From an uncultured Christensenella sp. (lineage in GTDB: Bacteria; Bacillota; Clostridia; Christensenellales; Borkfalkiaceae): DNA of 64,000 nt. This document shows positions 1-10,900 of the stretch, piece by piece. The stretch lies in contig CAJUEV010000007.1 of assembly GCA_910585785.1 (NCBI GenBank), positions 1 to 64,000 on the forward strand, written 5' to 3'. The first letter of the stretch is position 1; each line of letters begins with the position of its first letter. The notes beneath the pieces were generated by a model. That model worked only from the letters and a program-made list of their open reading frames with translations, did no database searches and was not told where the DNA came from. Made by a program: the position numbers and the translations under genes.

Positions 1-47
1 GACCACCGAGATCTACACTCTTTCCCTACACGACGCTCTTCCGATCT
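1..47 (+). other. Illumina adapter remnant at contig end
   Basis: Bases 1-47 match the 3' part of the Illumina TruSeq universal (P5) adapter and end in CGCTCTTCCGATCT exactly where genomic sequence begins. This is untrimmed library sequence, not biology, and should be masked. It contains the only two GATC tetramers I found in the window (10-13 and 43-46). Confidence 0.97.
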
Positions 48-145
48 GACAAACAGTCGGCGCGCGGCGTTTCTCAATTTTTCACCGCAGCCAATTCAAT
101 AAACTACTACCTTAACCGCATTACAATAACCAACTACCGCAGCAA

Positions 146-1528
146 TCAATTAAATTCCAAAAACTTTTCAACGTAGGGTATAACTTCGTCAATCTTCAAC
201 CTAATCTGTTGCATACTGTCGCGGTCGCGCACAGTCACAGCGCCGTCCTCCAACGTGTCAAAGTCCACCGTCACGCAAAACGGAGTTCCAATCTCATCCT
301 GACGGCGATATCTCTTGCCGATAGACCCCGTTTCATCATAGTCGCACATAAACTTTTTGCTTAACTTCGCATAAACTTCCTTCGCCTTCTCGCCCAAGTT
401 TTTCTGCAACGGCAAAATTGCAACCTTGTAGGGCGCAATGGCGGGGTGGAAGTGCATAACGGTGCGCACGTCGCCGCCCTCCAAAGCCTGTTCTTCATAC
501 GCGGCGCACAGCAAAGCCAAAGTCAACCTGTCCGCCCCGATAGAGTACTCAATAACGTTGGGAATAAACTTTTCGTTGGTGAAGGGGTCAACGTACAGCA
601 TACTCTTGCCCGAAAATTCCTGATGGCGCGATAAATCCCACGTCCCGCGGTGGTGTATGCCGTTCAACTCCTGCCAGCCCATAGGGAAGTTATACTGAAT
701 GTCGCACGCCGCCTTTGCATAGTGCGCCAGCTTGTCGTGGTCGTGAAAGCGCAAATTTTCCGCCTTCAAGCCCAAATCTTCAACGTACTTCTGCGCCTTC
801 GCCTTATAGTCGGCGTAAATTTGCATAGCCTCGCTCTCTTTGCAAAACATCTGCAATTCCATCTGCTCAAATTCCACCGTGCGGAACAAAAAATTGCCCG
901 GTGTAATTTCATTGCGGAACGATTTTCCCACCTGCGCAATAGCAAAAGGCACCTTGGCGCGCGCCGTGCGCTGAACGTTCAAAAAATTCACATACTCGCC
1001 CTGACAGGTTTCGGGTCGCAAATAAACCTTGTCGCTGCCTTCTTCCAAAGTCCCGCGCGAAGTAATAAACATAGGGTTAAATTTTCTTATGGGCGTCCAG
1101 TTTCTCACGCCGCAGTGGGGGCACTTTACGTCGTGCTCGGCAATGTAGTTTTCCATTTCCGCGTCAGTCATCGCCTCGGCGGCAACGCTGCCCTTGCTGT
1201 GCGCCTCTATCAGCGTGTCGGCGCGGAACCGCTGTTTGCAGTTTTTACAGTCCATTTTGGGGTCGCCGAAGGACTGAACGTGTCCGCTTGCTTCCCACAC
1301 GCGCGGATTCATAAGTATAGCGGCGTCAACGCCGTAAGTGGAGGGGGACTCCTGAACAAACCTTTTCCACCAGCTGCGTTTTACGTTGTTTTTCAGTTCA
1401 ACGCCCACGGGCCCGAAATCCCAGGTGTTTGCAAACCCGCCGTAAATTTCGCTACCGGGATAAACAAACCCCCTGCTTTTGCAAAGGTTTACAATTTTTT
1501 CCATAGAAAGTTTTTTGTTTTCCGCCAT
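146..1528 (-). CDS. glyQS: glycyl-tRNA synthetase, single-chain alpha2 type
   Basis: Class II aminoacyl-tRNA synthetase of 460 aa that charges tRNA-Gly with glycine in the cytoplasm. The N-terminus has the eukaryal/archaeal-like GlyRS signature (GFVYPGSEIYGG, then WDFGPVGVELK). A zinc-binding insertion shows CKNC near residue 94 and CPHC near residue 136. Motif 2 (FRNEITPGNF) and motif 3 (IEYSIGADRL) follow, then an anticodon-binding domain. Length fits the one-polypeptide GlyRS family. The ATG has AAGGAG upstream with normal spacing. A consensus-like promoter sits at 1587-1615, giving a leader of only about 50 nt, too short for the T-box riboswitch that often controls glycyl synthetases in this phylum. 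The 3' end lies 100 bp from the adapter. Confidence 0.97.
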   Translation of the reverse strand: MAENKKLSMEKIVNLCKSRGFVYPGSEIYGGFANTWDFGPVGVELKNNVKRSWWKRFVQESPSTYGVDAAILMNPRVWEASGHVQSFGDPKMDCKNCKQRFRADTLIEAHSKGSVAAEAMTDAEMENYIAEHDVKCPHCGVRNWTPIRKFNPMFITSRGTLEEGSDKVYLRPETCQGEYVNFLNVQRTARAKVPFAIAQVGKSFRNEITPGNFLFRTVEFEQMELQMFCKESEAMQIYADYKAKAQKYVEDLGLKAENLRFHDHDKLAHYAKAACDIQYNFPMGWQELNGIHHRGTWDLSRHQEFSGKSMLYVDPFTNEKFIPNVIEYSIGADRLTLALLCAAYEEQALEGGDVRTVMHFHPAIAPYKVAILPLQKNLGEKAKEVYAKLSKKFMCDYDETGSIGKRYRRQDEIGTPFCVTVDFDTLEDGAVTVRDRDSMQQIRLKIDEVIPYVEKFLEFN

Positions 1529-1586
1529 AATCCGCGCTCCTTCAACGGCATAAAACCGCCGTAAAATAAAAATAAAACCGTAATTT

Positions 1587-1615
1587 ATTCTAATTGAACG
1601 GCTTTACTAAGTCAA
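1587..1615 (-). promoter_or_regulatory. sigma-A-type promoter for glyQS
   Basis: On the minus strand, TTGACT (1615-1610), a 17-nt spacer and TAGAAT (1592-1587). The predicted start near 1580 gives a 50-nt leader to the glyQS ATG. Confidence 0.7.
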
Positions 1616-1712
1616 GCAAATAACCCGCATTTATGCAGCGGATTATACATTATTTACCAAGGCAAAAAATGTTAAAAATTAACAAAAACCCGAAATCGCG
1701 CGGTTTAAAAAA

Positions 1713-1739
1713 GTTCGCCTATTAATATGATAGGCGAAC
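1713..1739. repeat. lox-like recombination site, left copy
   Basis: GTTCGCCTAT, the core TAATATG, then ATAGGCGAAC: perfect 10-bp inverted arms around an asymmetric 7-bp core. It is the exact reverse complement of 1891-1917, and the identity continues 4 bp inward (TTTT). It is flanked by six A on the left and seven T on the right, so as RNA it is also a bidirectional terminator-like hairpin. The arm-core-arm form is what tyrosine recombinase sites look like (lox is 13-8-13, dif 11-6-11). The recombinase role is inferred. Confidence 0.7.
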
Positions 1740-1849
1740 TTTTTTTGTCGAAAAATGTCGAACACATTTTACTTTTTTTCAAAAAAGTGTCAAAAAATGT
1801 AAATTTTGGATAAAATAATGTAAAAATATCAGAAAAAATTGAAAATTTG

Positions 1850-1878
1850 TTGACTTAGCAATGAAAAAGTGATAGTAT
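1850..1878 (+). promoter_or_regulatory. promoter of giant surface protein, inside putative invertible segment
   Basis: TTGACT (1850-1855), 17-nt spacer, TAGTAT (1873-1878). Start predicted near 1885, just before the right lox-like site, which would form a 5'-end hairpin in the mRNA. In the sequenced orientation it reads into the giant gene (ON). Confidence 0.75.
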
Positions 1879-1890
1879 ACAACCACAAAA

Positions 1891-1917
1891 GTTCGCCTAT
1901 CATATTAATAGGCGAAC
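1891..1917. repeat. lox-like recombination site, right copy (inverted)
   Basis: GTTCGCCTAT, the core CATATTA, then ATAGGCGAAC. Same arms as 1713-1739 with the 7-bp core reversed, so the two sites are head to head and recombination would invert the 151 bp between them. Unlike the left copy it lacks a downstream T-tract, so it should not terminate the ON transcript. Confidence 0.7.
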
Positions 1918-1971
1918 AAATTGCGTATAAAAAAACGCAAAATTTGTATTAAAAAAGGTGGGTTTTTTGGT

Positions 1972-4900
1972 ATGACATTACACAAGAAAGGAGCAGCCCG
2001 TATAAGGGCTTTTTCGGCGTTTTTGCTGAAAAAACAGGCGAAAATAGGCAGTTTACTGCTAATTTTCATATGTAGTGTAGTGCTTGCTTTCGGGGGGATT
2101 TTCCCCGCAAAAACGGCGGGCGCAATGCAAAGCGGTGTTAGTTATTCACAAATTAACGAAATCTGGAATGACACCAGTGGAAAATTTAACACTGACACGC
2201 TTTTGCAGCTATTTAATCAGCTTGCGGGCAGCGATTATACAGCCGCAACTGACCCTATGTCTGCTCTTGAAAACATTACAAAAAGGCTTGACGTTTCCAA
2301 AAATAATTCTTCGCAAACTCAAAGCATACACGCCACGGCTGCCAGCCATTATTCAAAGCAGGTAACGTCAAAATCCATTGCCTCCAAAAACGGCAACAAA
2401 GATATTGTGGTAACTTTCGGCGGAAAGCAGTGGACGGTAACTTACCTTTCCTACACAATGGACGGCGACCCCATAGCAACGCTTTGGCTTGCCAACCCCG
2501 AAGGCACCAGCCGCTGGTCCGACTATTGGTATACAAAATATACAACTACCAATATGACAAAGCAGTCCAACCTTTACGGACAAAGCTATATCCGCTCGGA
2601 AACGCTTAACGCAGGTTCAAGGTACACAACCGTTGCGGGCGCTTCCGCTTCAAACATAAAAGCGGACATAACCAGCGACTCGTCTGTTACGTGGGTAAAT
2701 AACGAGCAAAGTTACGAAAACACTTTTGCTAAATTCACAATAGAAAACGGCGCCACGGTAAAAAACAACGCGGGCGCCAACGAAAAGATTTTTACGGGTT
2801 CTTTAACCGAATTTTTAGAAACTCCCCGCAACGTAGCCTGGCAAAAAGACCAGTCCTGGCATACCTTCGGTAACGTGGACTACTCGCTTGGTAACGAATC
2901 GTGGGACGACCCTTACGTAGTCCCCGGCGTAGCCGGCGCGACCGCGGGCGCGGGCGAAGCCTGGTTCCATTACTACAACTCTACAAACGGCGACTTCCGC
3001 CGCGCGTACGGCAGAACTACCGATAGCGACGGCGACGGTTACGGCGACGGTCAAACGCCCAACAACAGCGGTAAATACAAAATTCAGTACACCGACTGGG
3101 CTGACGACTATTTATGGCTTCCTTCATTGTCAGAAACAGGCTATCGCAACAACGCAGGTACCAACCTTAGTAGGATAGGCGGCGTATGGGACCCTTCACA
3201 AGCACAACGTAAATGCTTCGGCGGAACAAACGACTCTTTCAGTTCCACCGACTCTTCCTGGCTGCGCTCCGGCGGTCTCGACAATGCGGGCAATGCCCAC
3301 GCTCTGTCGGCCTCGGGTCGCAACTATTGGCCCCTTGTTTCTTCCGTCGCTGCTGTCCGCCCCGCGCTTCACTTAAATCTCAAATCTGCCGCCTCGGCGG
3401 CAAAGGGGTTTGATATCCCGTCTGAGACAAGCGCAACCCTTACCTACACCGGCGCGGAAATTAAGGCGTTGAAAGACGTGCGCGCGGGAATCAAAGTTGA
3501 AAAGGTAGAATTTACCCGCACGGACCGTGCGGGAACACCCGACACGACTACGCTGAGCAGCGATAAATACGCTGTTAAAGCGGACGGCGGGTTGTATGTT
3601 ACCAACGCGGGCGAATACAAAGTAACTTTCAAACTGGACGAAAGTTATAAAATTTGGGACGGAACAAGCGTCAACGGGTACGGAAACCCGTGCGACCCCG
3701 ACAACCCGTGGGCGGGTGACGTAATATTTTGGGAGGTAACTCCGCCGCCGTCGGCGCCGGGGGGCTCGACCGACCCCAGAATTACAAACAAGGTCGTAAC
3801 GTTTACAATAAATAAAGCGGAATCCAAGGTAAACAACGTTGCTTTGGAAACTCCGACCACATTGTATGACGACGGCGATTTGCCCGCGCTTACGCACGCG
3901 GGCACGGCGTCGGCGCCCGATACGCCGGGTAAGGTAAGTATTGACAGTACCGAAGTTTTAAAACACGACAAAACCACGTACAAATGGACTTTTGTCCCCG
4001 ACGACAGTTATAACTTCAAAGACAAAACGGGCACTATAAATTTGACCGTTAAATTCCCGCTTTTGAACGTGCTTACCGCAACGTTTGACGTCGACGAGTA
4101 CAACGCCGCGGTAGAGGCGGGCACCGCGCAGAAGATATATTCTTCAACGCCCATAGCAAACCTGAAAGGCATAATACAGGACTTTGTAACCGTTTCGGGT
4201 AAAAAACAGGACGGCAAGCCGTACACCGACCCTATATCTTACGTTTTGTCGCTGCAAGCGGGCAAAACAAAGCTTGACTACGGCAGCTGTACCGTTGTGT
4301 TAAGCTATCAGGATACGCATATGACGGGCGCCGTCAGCTGCGATTTGTCGGGAATTCCCGTTATTGCCGTAGAACTTACCAAAATAACCGTTTCGGGCGC
4401 GTTTAAAAACGTTTATAACGCGTACGAAAGTTTTGACGTAACCGATATGGCGGTTACCGCGCACTTTAACGACGGCTCTACTTCAACCGTGGCTTCAACG
4501 GACTACGCGCTTGAATACGTTGACGAAACGCGCAGCAAGTTCTGGGCAAGCGATACCAAAATTAAAGTAAAATATACCTATCTCAACGAGAAAGGCACAA
4601 ATAACGAAGCAAGCGCCGACGTAAGCGTGACCGTAAGCAAAATAAACTACGCGGGACTTAAATTTGAGGACTCTACCGTAGATTACGACGGCAGCGAACA
4701 CTCGATTACCGTCGCGGGACTTGTGGACGGCAAAATGACCGTTGCGTATGCTTACGACGGCATAACCCTTACGGGCAGGACCAACGCGGGCACCTACGCC
4801 GTAACCGCAAGCGTAACCTTCACGGACAGCGAACTTTTAACAAACTATAATCCGCTTGCCGTTATGACCGCAACCCTTAAAATAGAGGGAGTGGACTACG

Positions 4901-7900
4901 ACAATTTGACGGCTATTTCGTTTATTGACGCCACGGCGGAGTTTAACGGACAGTCGCTTGCGGACAAAATTAAAGTTACGGGCTTGCCCGAGGGCGTTAC
5001 GGTAAAATATACCTTTGCGGACGCAAGCGGCAACCCTGTGGCTGCGGCGGACGTTAAAGCAGTGGCGGATTATACCGTTACGGCTACTTTCACCGTGGAC
5101 GCAAACCATAAAGATATACCCGCAAAGACCGCTACGCTTACCATAACGCAGAAAACTCTGCTTATAAACAATTTAAGCGGCATAGAAAGCGAGTACGCTT
5201 ACAAGGGCACGGCGTGGACCGTTCCCGAACCCATTATAAAGGTTGTTCTGGGCACGGACGCTATACCCACCAACCTTGTAAAGGATACGGACTATACCGT
5301 TTCGTACTCCACCGAGGACGGCTCGGCGGGCAACACCGTTGTTGTTACCGTAACGGGTAAAGGCAACTATAAGGGCACGTTTACAAAGTCGTTTACCATC
5401 AAAAAGGCGACTTTAAGCCTTACGTGGAACGCGGGCAATCCCCAATACGACGGAAACGCGCACCCCGCGGCGCTGGAAGTTACGGGCGGAGTGCAGGCGG
5501 GCGACGCAATAGACACAGCCGCGCTTGCCGCGTATATTACCATAACCTACGGCAAGCAGGGCGGAGTTGCGCTTCCTTCGGGCGCAAAACCCACGGAAGT
5601 AGGCGTTTACACGCCTTCGTTTGCGGACTTCCCCACAGCCGCGCCGTTCAACAATTACGACTACGTAATTACCAACGCGGGCTATACCTATGAAATAAGC
5701 ACCGCAACCATCACGGGAATTGAGTTTGAGGATTTAACCGTAACTTTCGACGGCAAAAATCACGCGCCGGTTATTTCGGGCAGCGCGCTCCCCGGCGACG
5801 TTACTCCCGAATACTATTATAAGGGAACTTCCGACCTGTTTACGGGCAAGACCGACGCGGGCGTTTATGAAGTTACCGTAAAATTTGTAAGCGCAAGCGG
5901 AAACTACGCCGCTCCCGCGGATATGCACGCTACGCTTACCATTGAAAGCAAAGAAATTGTTGCAGGCGATATAACGGGACTTGACTCGGAATACGTTTAC
6001 AAAGGCGAGGCGTGGAAGCCGTTGCCCGTGGTAAGCGTTGCGCTGGGTACGGATACTTCAAAGACGATTATCGTCCGCGGCAGAGATTATAGCGTTTCTT
6101 ACGATACCGAAGCTTACAGCGCCGGCACTACCGTAACCGTGACTATTGAAGGTACGGGCAACTACAAGGGCACGCTTACGCACTCGTTTGAAATTGTAAA
6201 GGCTACTTTGGGCGTTGATTTTGCCGGCACCGACAAAACGTTTACCTACAACGGCACCGCGCAGGGCGTTACGGCGGCATTGACGGGGCTTGCGGCAAGC
6301 GACAAAGATTTGGTTACGCCTACCGTGAAATACGTCAGCGTTGACGGAACAACCTACCCTGAAAGCGAAAATCTGCCTGTAAACGCCGGCAGCTACGTCA
6401 TTAAAGTAACGCTTGACGCGTCCTTCTCTAACTACGAAACGTTTACCGAAAGGACGTACAACTTTGAAATTAAAAAGGCTACGCCCATCGTTCAGGTAGG
6501 CTTTGATACCTATGCGCCCGATACGGACGAAATTTACGCGGGCGGTTATTTGCCCGATTTGAAGGTGGTTTCCGCGGCGTTTGCGGGAGTGACCGTGACG
6601 GGTAGCGTGGACTGGCAGCTTGTTGAAGGCAAAAAGCCTTTGCTTACCACCGCGCTTACCGCTTATACGTGGGTATTTACGCCTGTCGGCGACGACGCCG
6701 TTAACTTCAACGAAACCACGGGTATAATTAGCCTTATTGGTAAAGTGCCCGGTATTGCAGGCATCACCGTTGAATGGAAGACGGATATAAACCCCGTTCC
6801 CACGATTTACACCTCGACTTCGCTTGACGATTTGCGCAAATATCTGTCGGTTAAAGCCGTGCTTGAAAACGGTATGCCCGCGGACGACGAAATAGAGGAC
6901 TACTCGATAAAGGGCAGCTGGGGCGAAGGCTTGAAGCCCGCTTTAAACGAAACTGCGGTTTACAACCTGACGGTGCTTTCTTCAAACGGCAAATCCGCCG
7001 TTTTGGAAGGAGTGCAGTACGTTAAAGTAGAACTTATCGGTTTGGAAGTTGCGGCTTCGGCTACGGCAACGGGCGGAATTACCAAGACCTACGACGCGCT
7101 TTCGGAATTTGACAGAAGCAGCATAACCGTAACCGCGCTGTACAACGACGGCAGCAAGGTAAAGGATATAACCGACTACGAAATCAAATACGCGGTTGAA
7201 GGCGAAACTGTGCTTTGGGCGGGCAACACTTACGTTACCGTAACCTATAAGGACGGCACGGTAGCCAACGCGAAGGAAGTTTTGATTGACGGACTTACCG
7301 TAAACAGTATAAATTACGACCTTACGGGCGTTGAATTCAAGGATAAAAACGTTCCTTACGACGGAAACGCGCACACTCTTACCGTGACGGGCTTGCCTGC
7401 TACGGGTATGAAGATAGAGTACACCTACGACGGCGTTGCTTTGGCTGACGGCGTTACGGGCAAGACAGAGGCGGGTTCGTACGTTGTAGGCGTAACAGTA
7501 ACTTATACGGACGACAAGTATATAATCAACTACAACGCGCTCACCTTCACGGATAAGACGCTTACAATCGAACAGATTGATTACGACGGCGTTGACGGCA
7601 TAACCTTCGAAGACGTAAGCACGCCTTACGATTACGGCAATTCGCTTGCGGGCAAACTTGTTGCAACAAACGTTCCCGACGGCGTAACCGTAAGTTATAC
7701 CTACGCTATGGCGGACGGTACTGCGATTACCGCGGACGATATTATCAACGCGGGCACGTATAAAGTAACCGTAACCTTCACGGGCGACGCCAACCACAAG
7801 GCTATTCCTTCCTCAACCAAAACTCTTACGGTAAACAGGATTGACCCTACAATCAATCCCACCGTTTCAAGGGCTATTCAGGGACAGCTTATCATAGTTG

Positions 7901-10900
7901 CAAAACTCAATCCCAAAGCGGGCGACACTGCCGGTACGTATAAATGGGTTGACGAAACTTACGTTTTGAAACTTTCAAACAACCAGCAGTACACGTTTAC
8001 GCCCGACGATACGGTAAACTACAACACGGTAACCAGAAGCATAGTATTTGCCGCGGAAACCAAAGTGCTTACCGCTATCAAGGTTAAGTTTACTCAGGGC
8101 GACACAAAACTTTATACTTCTTACACAATCGACGACGTTAAAAAACTTATCGAAGACGGTGAAATAGGTATTGAAATTATTGCGGTTTATCACGACGGCG
8201 AAAGTTCGACCAACGAGGAAATTACTTCCGGTTACGAATTGTATTTGCCGGGCGGCAAAACGCATCTTACGGTTGGCGACTGCGCGATAGGCGTAAAATA
8301 TCAGACGGAAACCAACGAGTTGCAGGAACTTAAAGTTACAGAAGTGGAACTTGAAAGCATTACCGCAACCTTCGACCAGAAGAGCGTAAAAATTTATTCT
8401 ACGCCCGACGATATCGAAACGCTTAAATCGCTTATTGCAAACGGTACTGTTTCGCTTAAAGTAACCGGTACCAACAACGACGGCAAACCTTCTACCGAAA
8501 CGTTTGCATACACGCTTTCCGGCGACTGGTCCGCAATGACGACGGACGGCACGTTTGCTGTGACCGTAACCGTTGACGGCAAGACTATTTCGACTACGTT
8601 CGACGTAAATATTACGGCGGCGGCTGTAAGCTCGATTAAAGTTACGTTTGACCAGAAAGACGCAAAAATATTCACTTCAACGACTCTTGACGGGTTTAAA
8701 GACCTTATCGCCAACGGCGACGTGACGTTTGAAGTAAAAGCATATTTCAATAACGGCAAGTCCGTAGTGTTGGCGGCGAAAACCGACAGCGCAGACGGAT
8801 ATACGCTTGCGATTGACGGCGCAACCTTCACGATAGGCGGCAACGTAAACGTTTCTTACGACGTTGACGGAACCGCGTACACCGCTACGGTTATGCCCGT
8901 AGTTACGGCTGTTGTGGTAGACTCGATTTCCGCAACGGTAAACAGCGGGGTAAATATTTACACCGACACCGTGCTTACCGACCTTGCGAGCAAAATAACC
9001 GTTATCGCAACCCGCAACGACGGAACTACCTTCACGGTAGACGTGGCTGACTACTCGTTGAGTTTGCCCGACGGCGCAACCAAACTTACGGCAGGCGCGC
9101 AGAAAGTTATTCTTGTAACCTATAACGGAGCGGATAAAGCGGCGGACTGTGAGGACTATAAACTTATTACCGGCGTTTCCAAACACGCAACGCAGATTGT
9201 TTACGGCGGCAAGACCGAGTTTACCTACACCGGCAGCGAGCAGGTAATAAACAGCGGCGCGACCACCACAAACACTCAAAGTCCTAAAATCACTTATACC
9301 ATAAACGGCGCTGACGCGAAGTTTACGGACGTTCCCGCAAGCGGCGAACTCACTCTTAAAATTTCCGTTGAAGAAACGGACGACTTCTATGCGGCAGAAA
9401 TTTCCGTAACCCTTACTGTTAAGAAGGCTGACGTGGATATGTCCGCGGTTAAGTTTGAGGACCGGAAGTTTGAATACAAACAGGGCGTTTCGCAAAGCCT
9501 TACGATAGACGCGTCAAAACTTCCCGCGGGAGTAACGGTAAAAGAATACGTTTACGTTGACACTTCGGACGGTTCTACAATTACCGGAACGTCCGTAACC
9601 AATGCGGGCGAGTACAAAGTAACCGTTAAATTTGACGTTACCAGCACGGACAATTACAATCCCGTTGCGGATATGACGGCTACTTTGACAATTGAAAAAG
9701 CGGCTTACGATATGACGGGCGTAACGTTTGACGACGCAACGTTCGGCTACGACGGCACCGCAAAAACCATAACTTTGGACGACACCAAACTTCCTGCGGG
9801 AGTAACGGTAAAAGAATACGTTTACCATAACAACGGTACGGGCGTCAAAGGCGCAAGCGCTACCGACGCCGGCGAATACAAAGTTACGGTAAGTTTTGAC
9901 ATTGCCGACAGCGTAAACTACAAGGCTGTTGACGATATGACGGCTACCCTTACAATAACCAAGGCGCAGTCGCAACTTGACGTTTCCTCGATTCAGACGG
10001 AATACACCTACGACGGACTGTCGCATACGGTTGACGGCGCAGTAATTGTGAATGGCGAAACCGGCGCGGTTATAGAGTATTCTTCCAACAGAACGTTTAC
10101 GGACGTTCCCGCAGGCGGCAAACTTGTGGTTACCGTCGAATTGAAGGACAGCACCAACTATATCGGCGTTAAAGAAACGGTTACAATCACCGTAAACAAA
10201 GCGTCGCTTACCATTACGGCGAAAGATAAAACTATATTCTACGGCGACGCGCCCGCTAACGACGGAATCAACGACCCCGTAGGATTTGTAAACGGCGAAG
10301 ACGTAACCGCGCTTAAAGGCGCCGCAACGTTCACGTACGACTACGCTTTGGGCGGAAACGTCGGCGATTATAAAATTACCGTCGGCGGATACACTTCCGG
10401 AAACTACGATATAACCTTTATTCAAGGCACGCTCAGCGTTCTTAAAAAGTCGGTAAAAGTCGACTGGACTGTGGACGCATACGTTTATGACGGAAAGCCT
10501 CACGCGCCTACCGCAACGTTTACAAGCATTCACGGCGACAAACTTTCTATGACGGTTACCGTTGAAGAAAAGGGCGGTTCGGCTTTAAGCGGCTTGCCTT
10601 ACGACGCAGGCGACTATACTGCAACCGCTTCTTCAACCAACGCAAACTACAAGTTTACGGACGAAACTAAGGACTTTACTATCGGTAAAGCAAATATAAC
10701 CGTTACGGGTACGGGCGACCAGTTCTACCTCAGCGACGCTGATAAGGACATATCGCTTGACGTAACCGAAAGCGGCGTATACAAGTTTATAATTCTTAAA
10801 GGAAACGTAGTTTCGGCAACTATCTATTACAGTCAGGCGTACGACGCAAACAGCGCATATCCTACGCCCGACGGCGATAACACCATAACGGGAAGTAAGC

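Larger units (their letters stand above)
1529..1971. promoter_or_regulatory. divergent control region glyQS / giant surface protein
   Basis: This 443-bp gene-free interval holds the glyQS promoter (minus, 1587-1615), two opposed lox-like sites (1713-1739 and 1891-1917) and, between them, a rightward promoter (1850-1878) for the giant surface protein. The rest is AT-rich. A TTG at 1921 is in frame with the giant gene but has no ribosome binding site. Confidence 0.7.

Noticed and set aside
1713..1739. LexA (SOS) box
   Set aside because: Arms GTTCGCCTAT / ATAGGCGAAC do not match the clostridial CGAAC-N4-GTTCG form.
1921..1971. TTG start extending the giant protein by 17 residues
   Set aside because: No ribosome binding site and it lies against the lox-like hairpin; the ATG at 1972 has AAAGGTGGG upstream.
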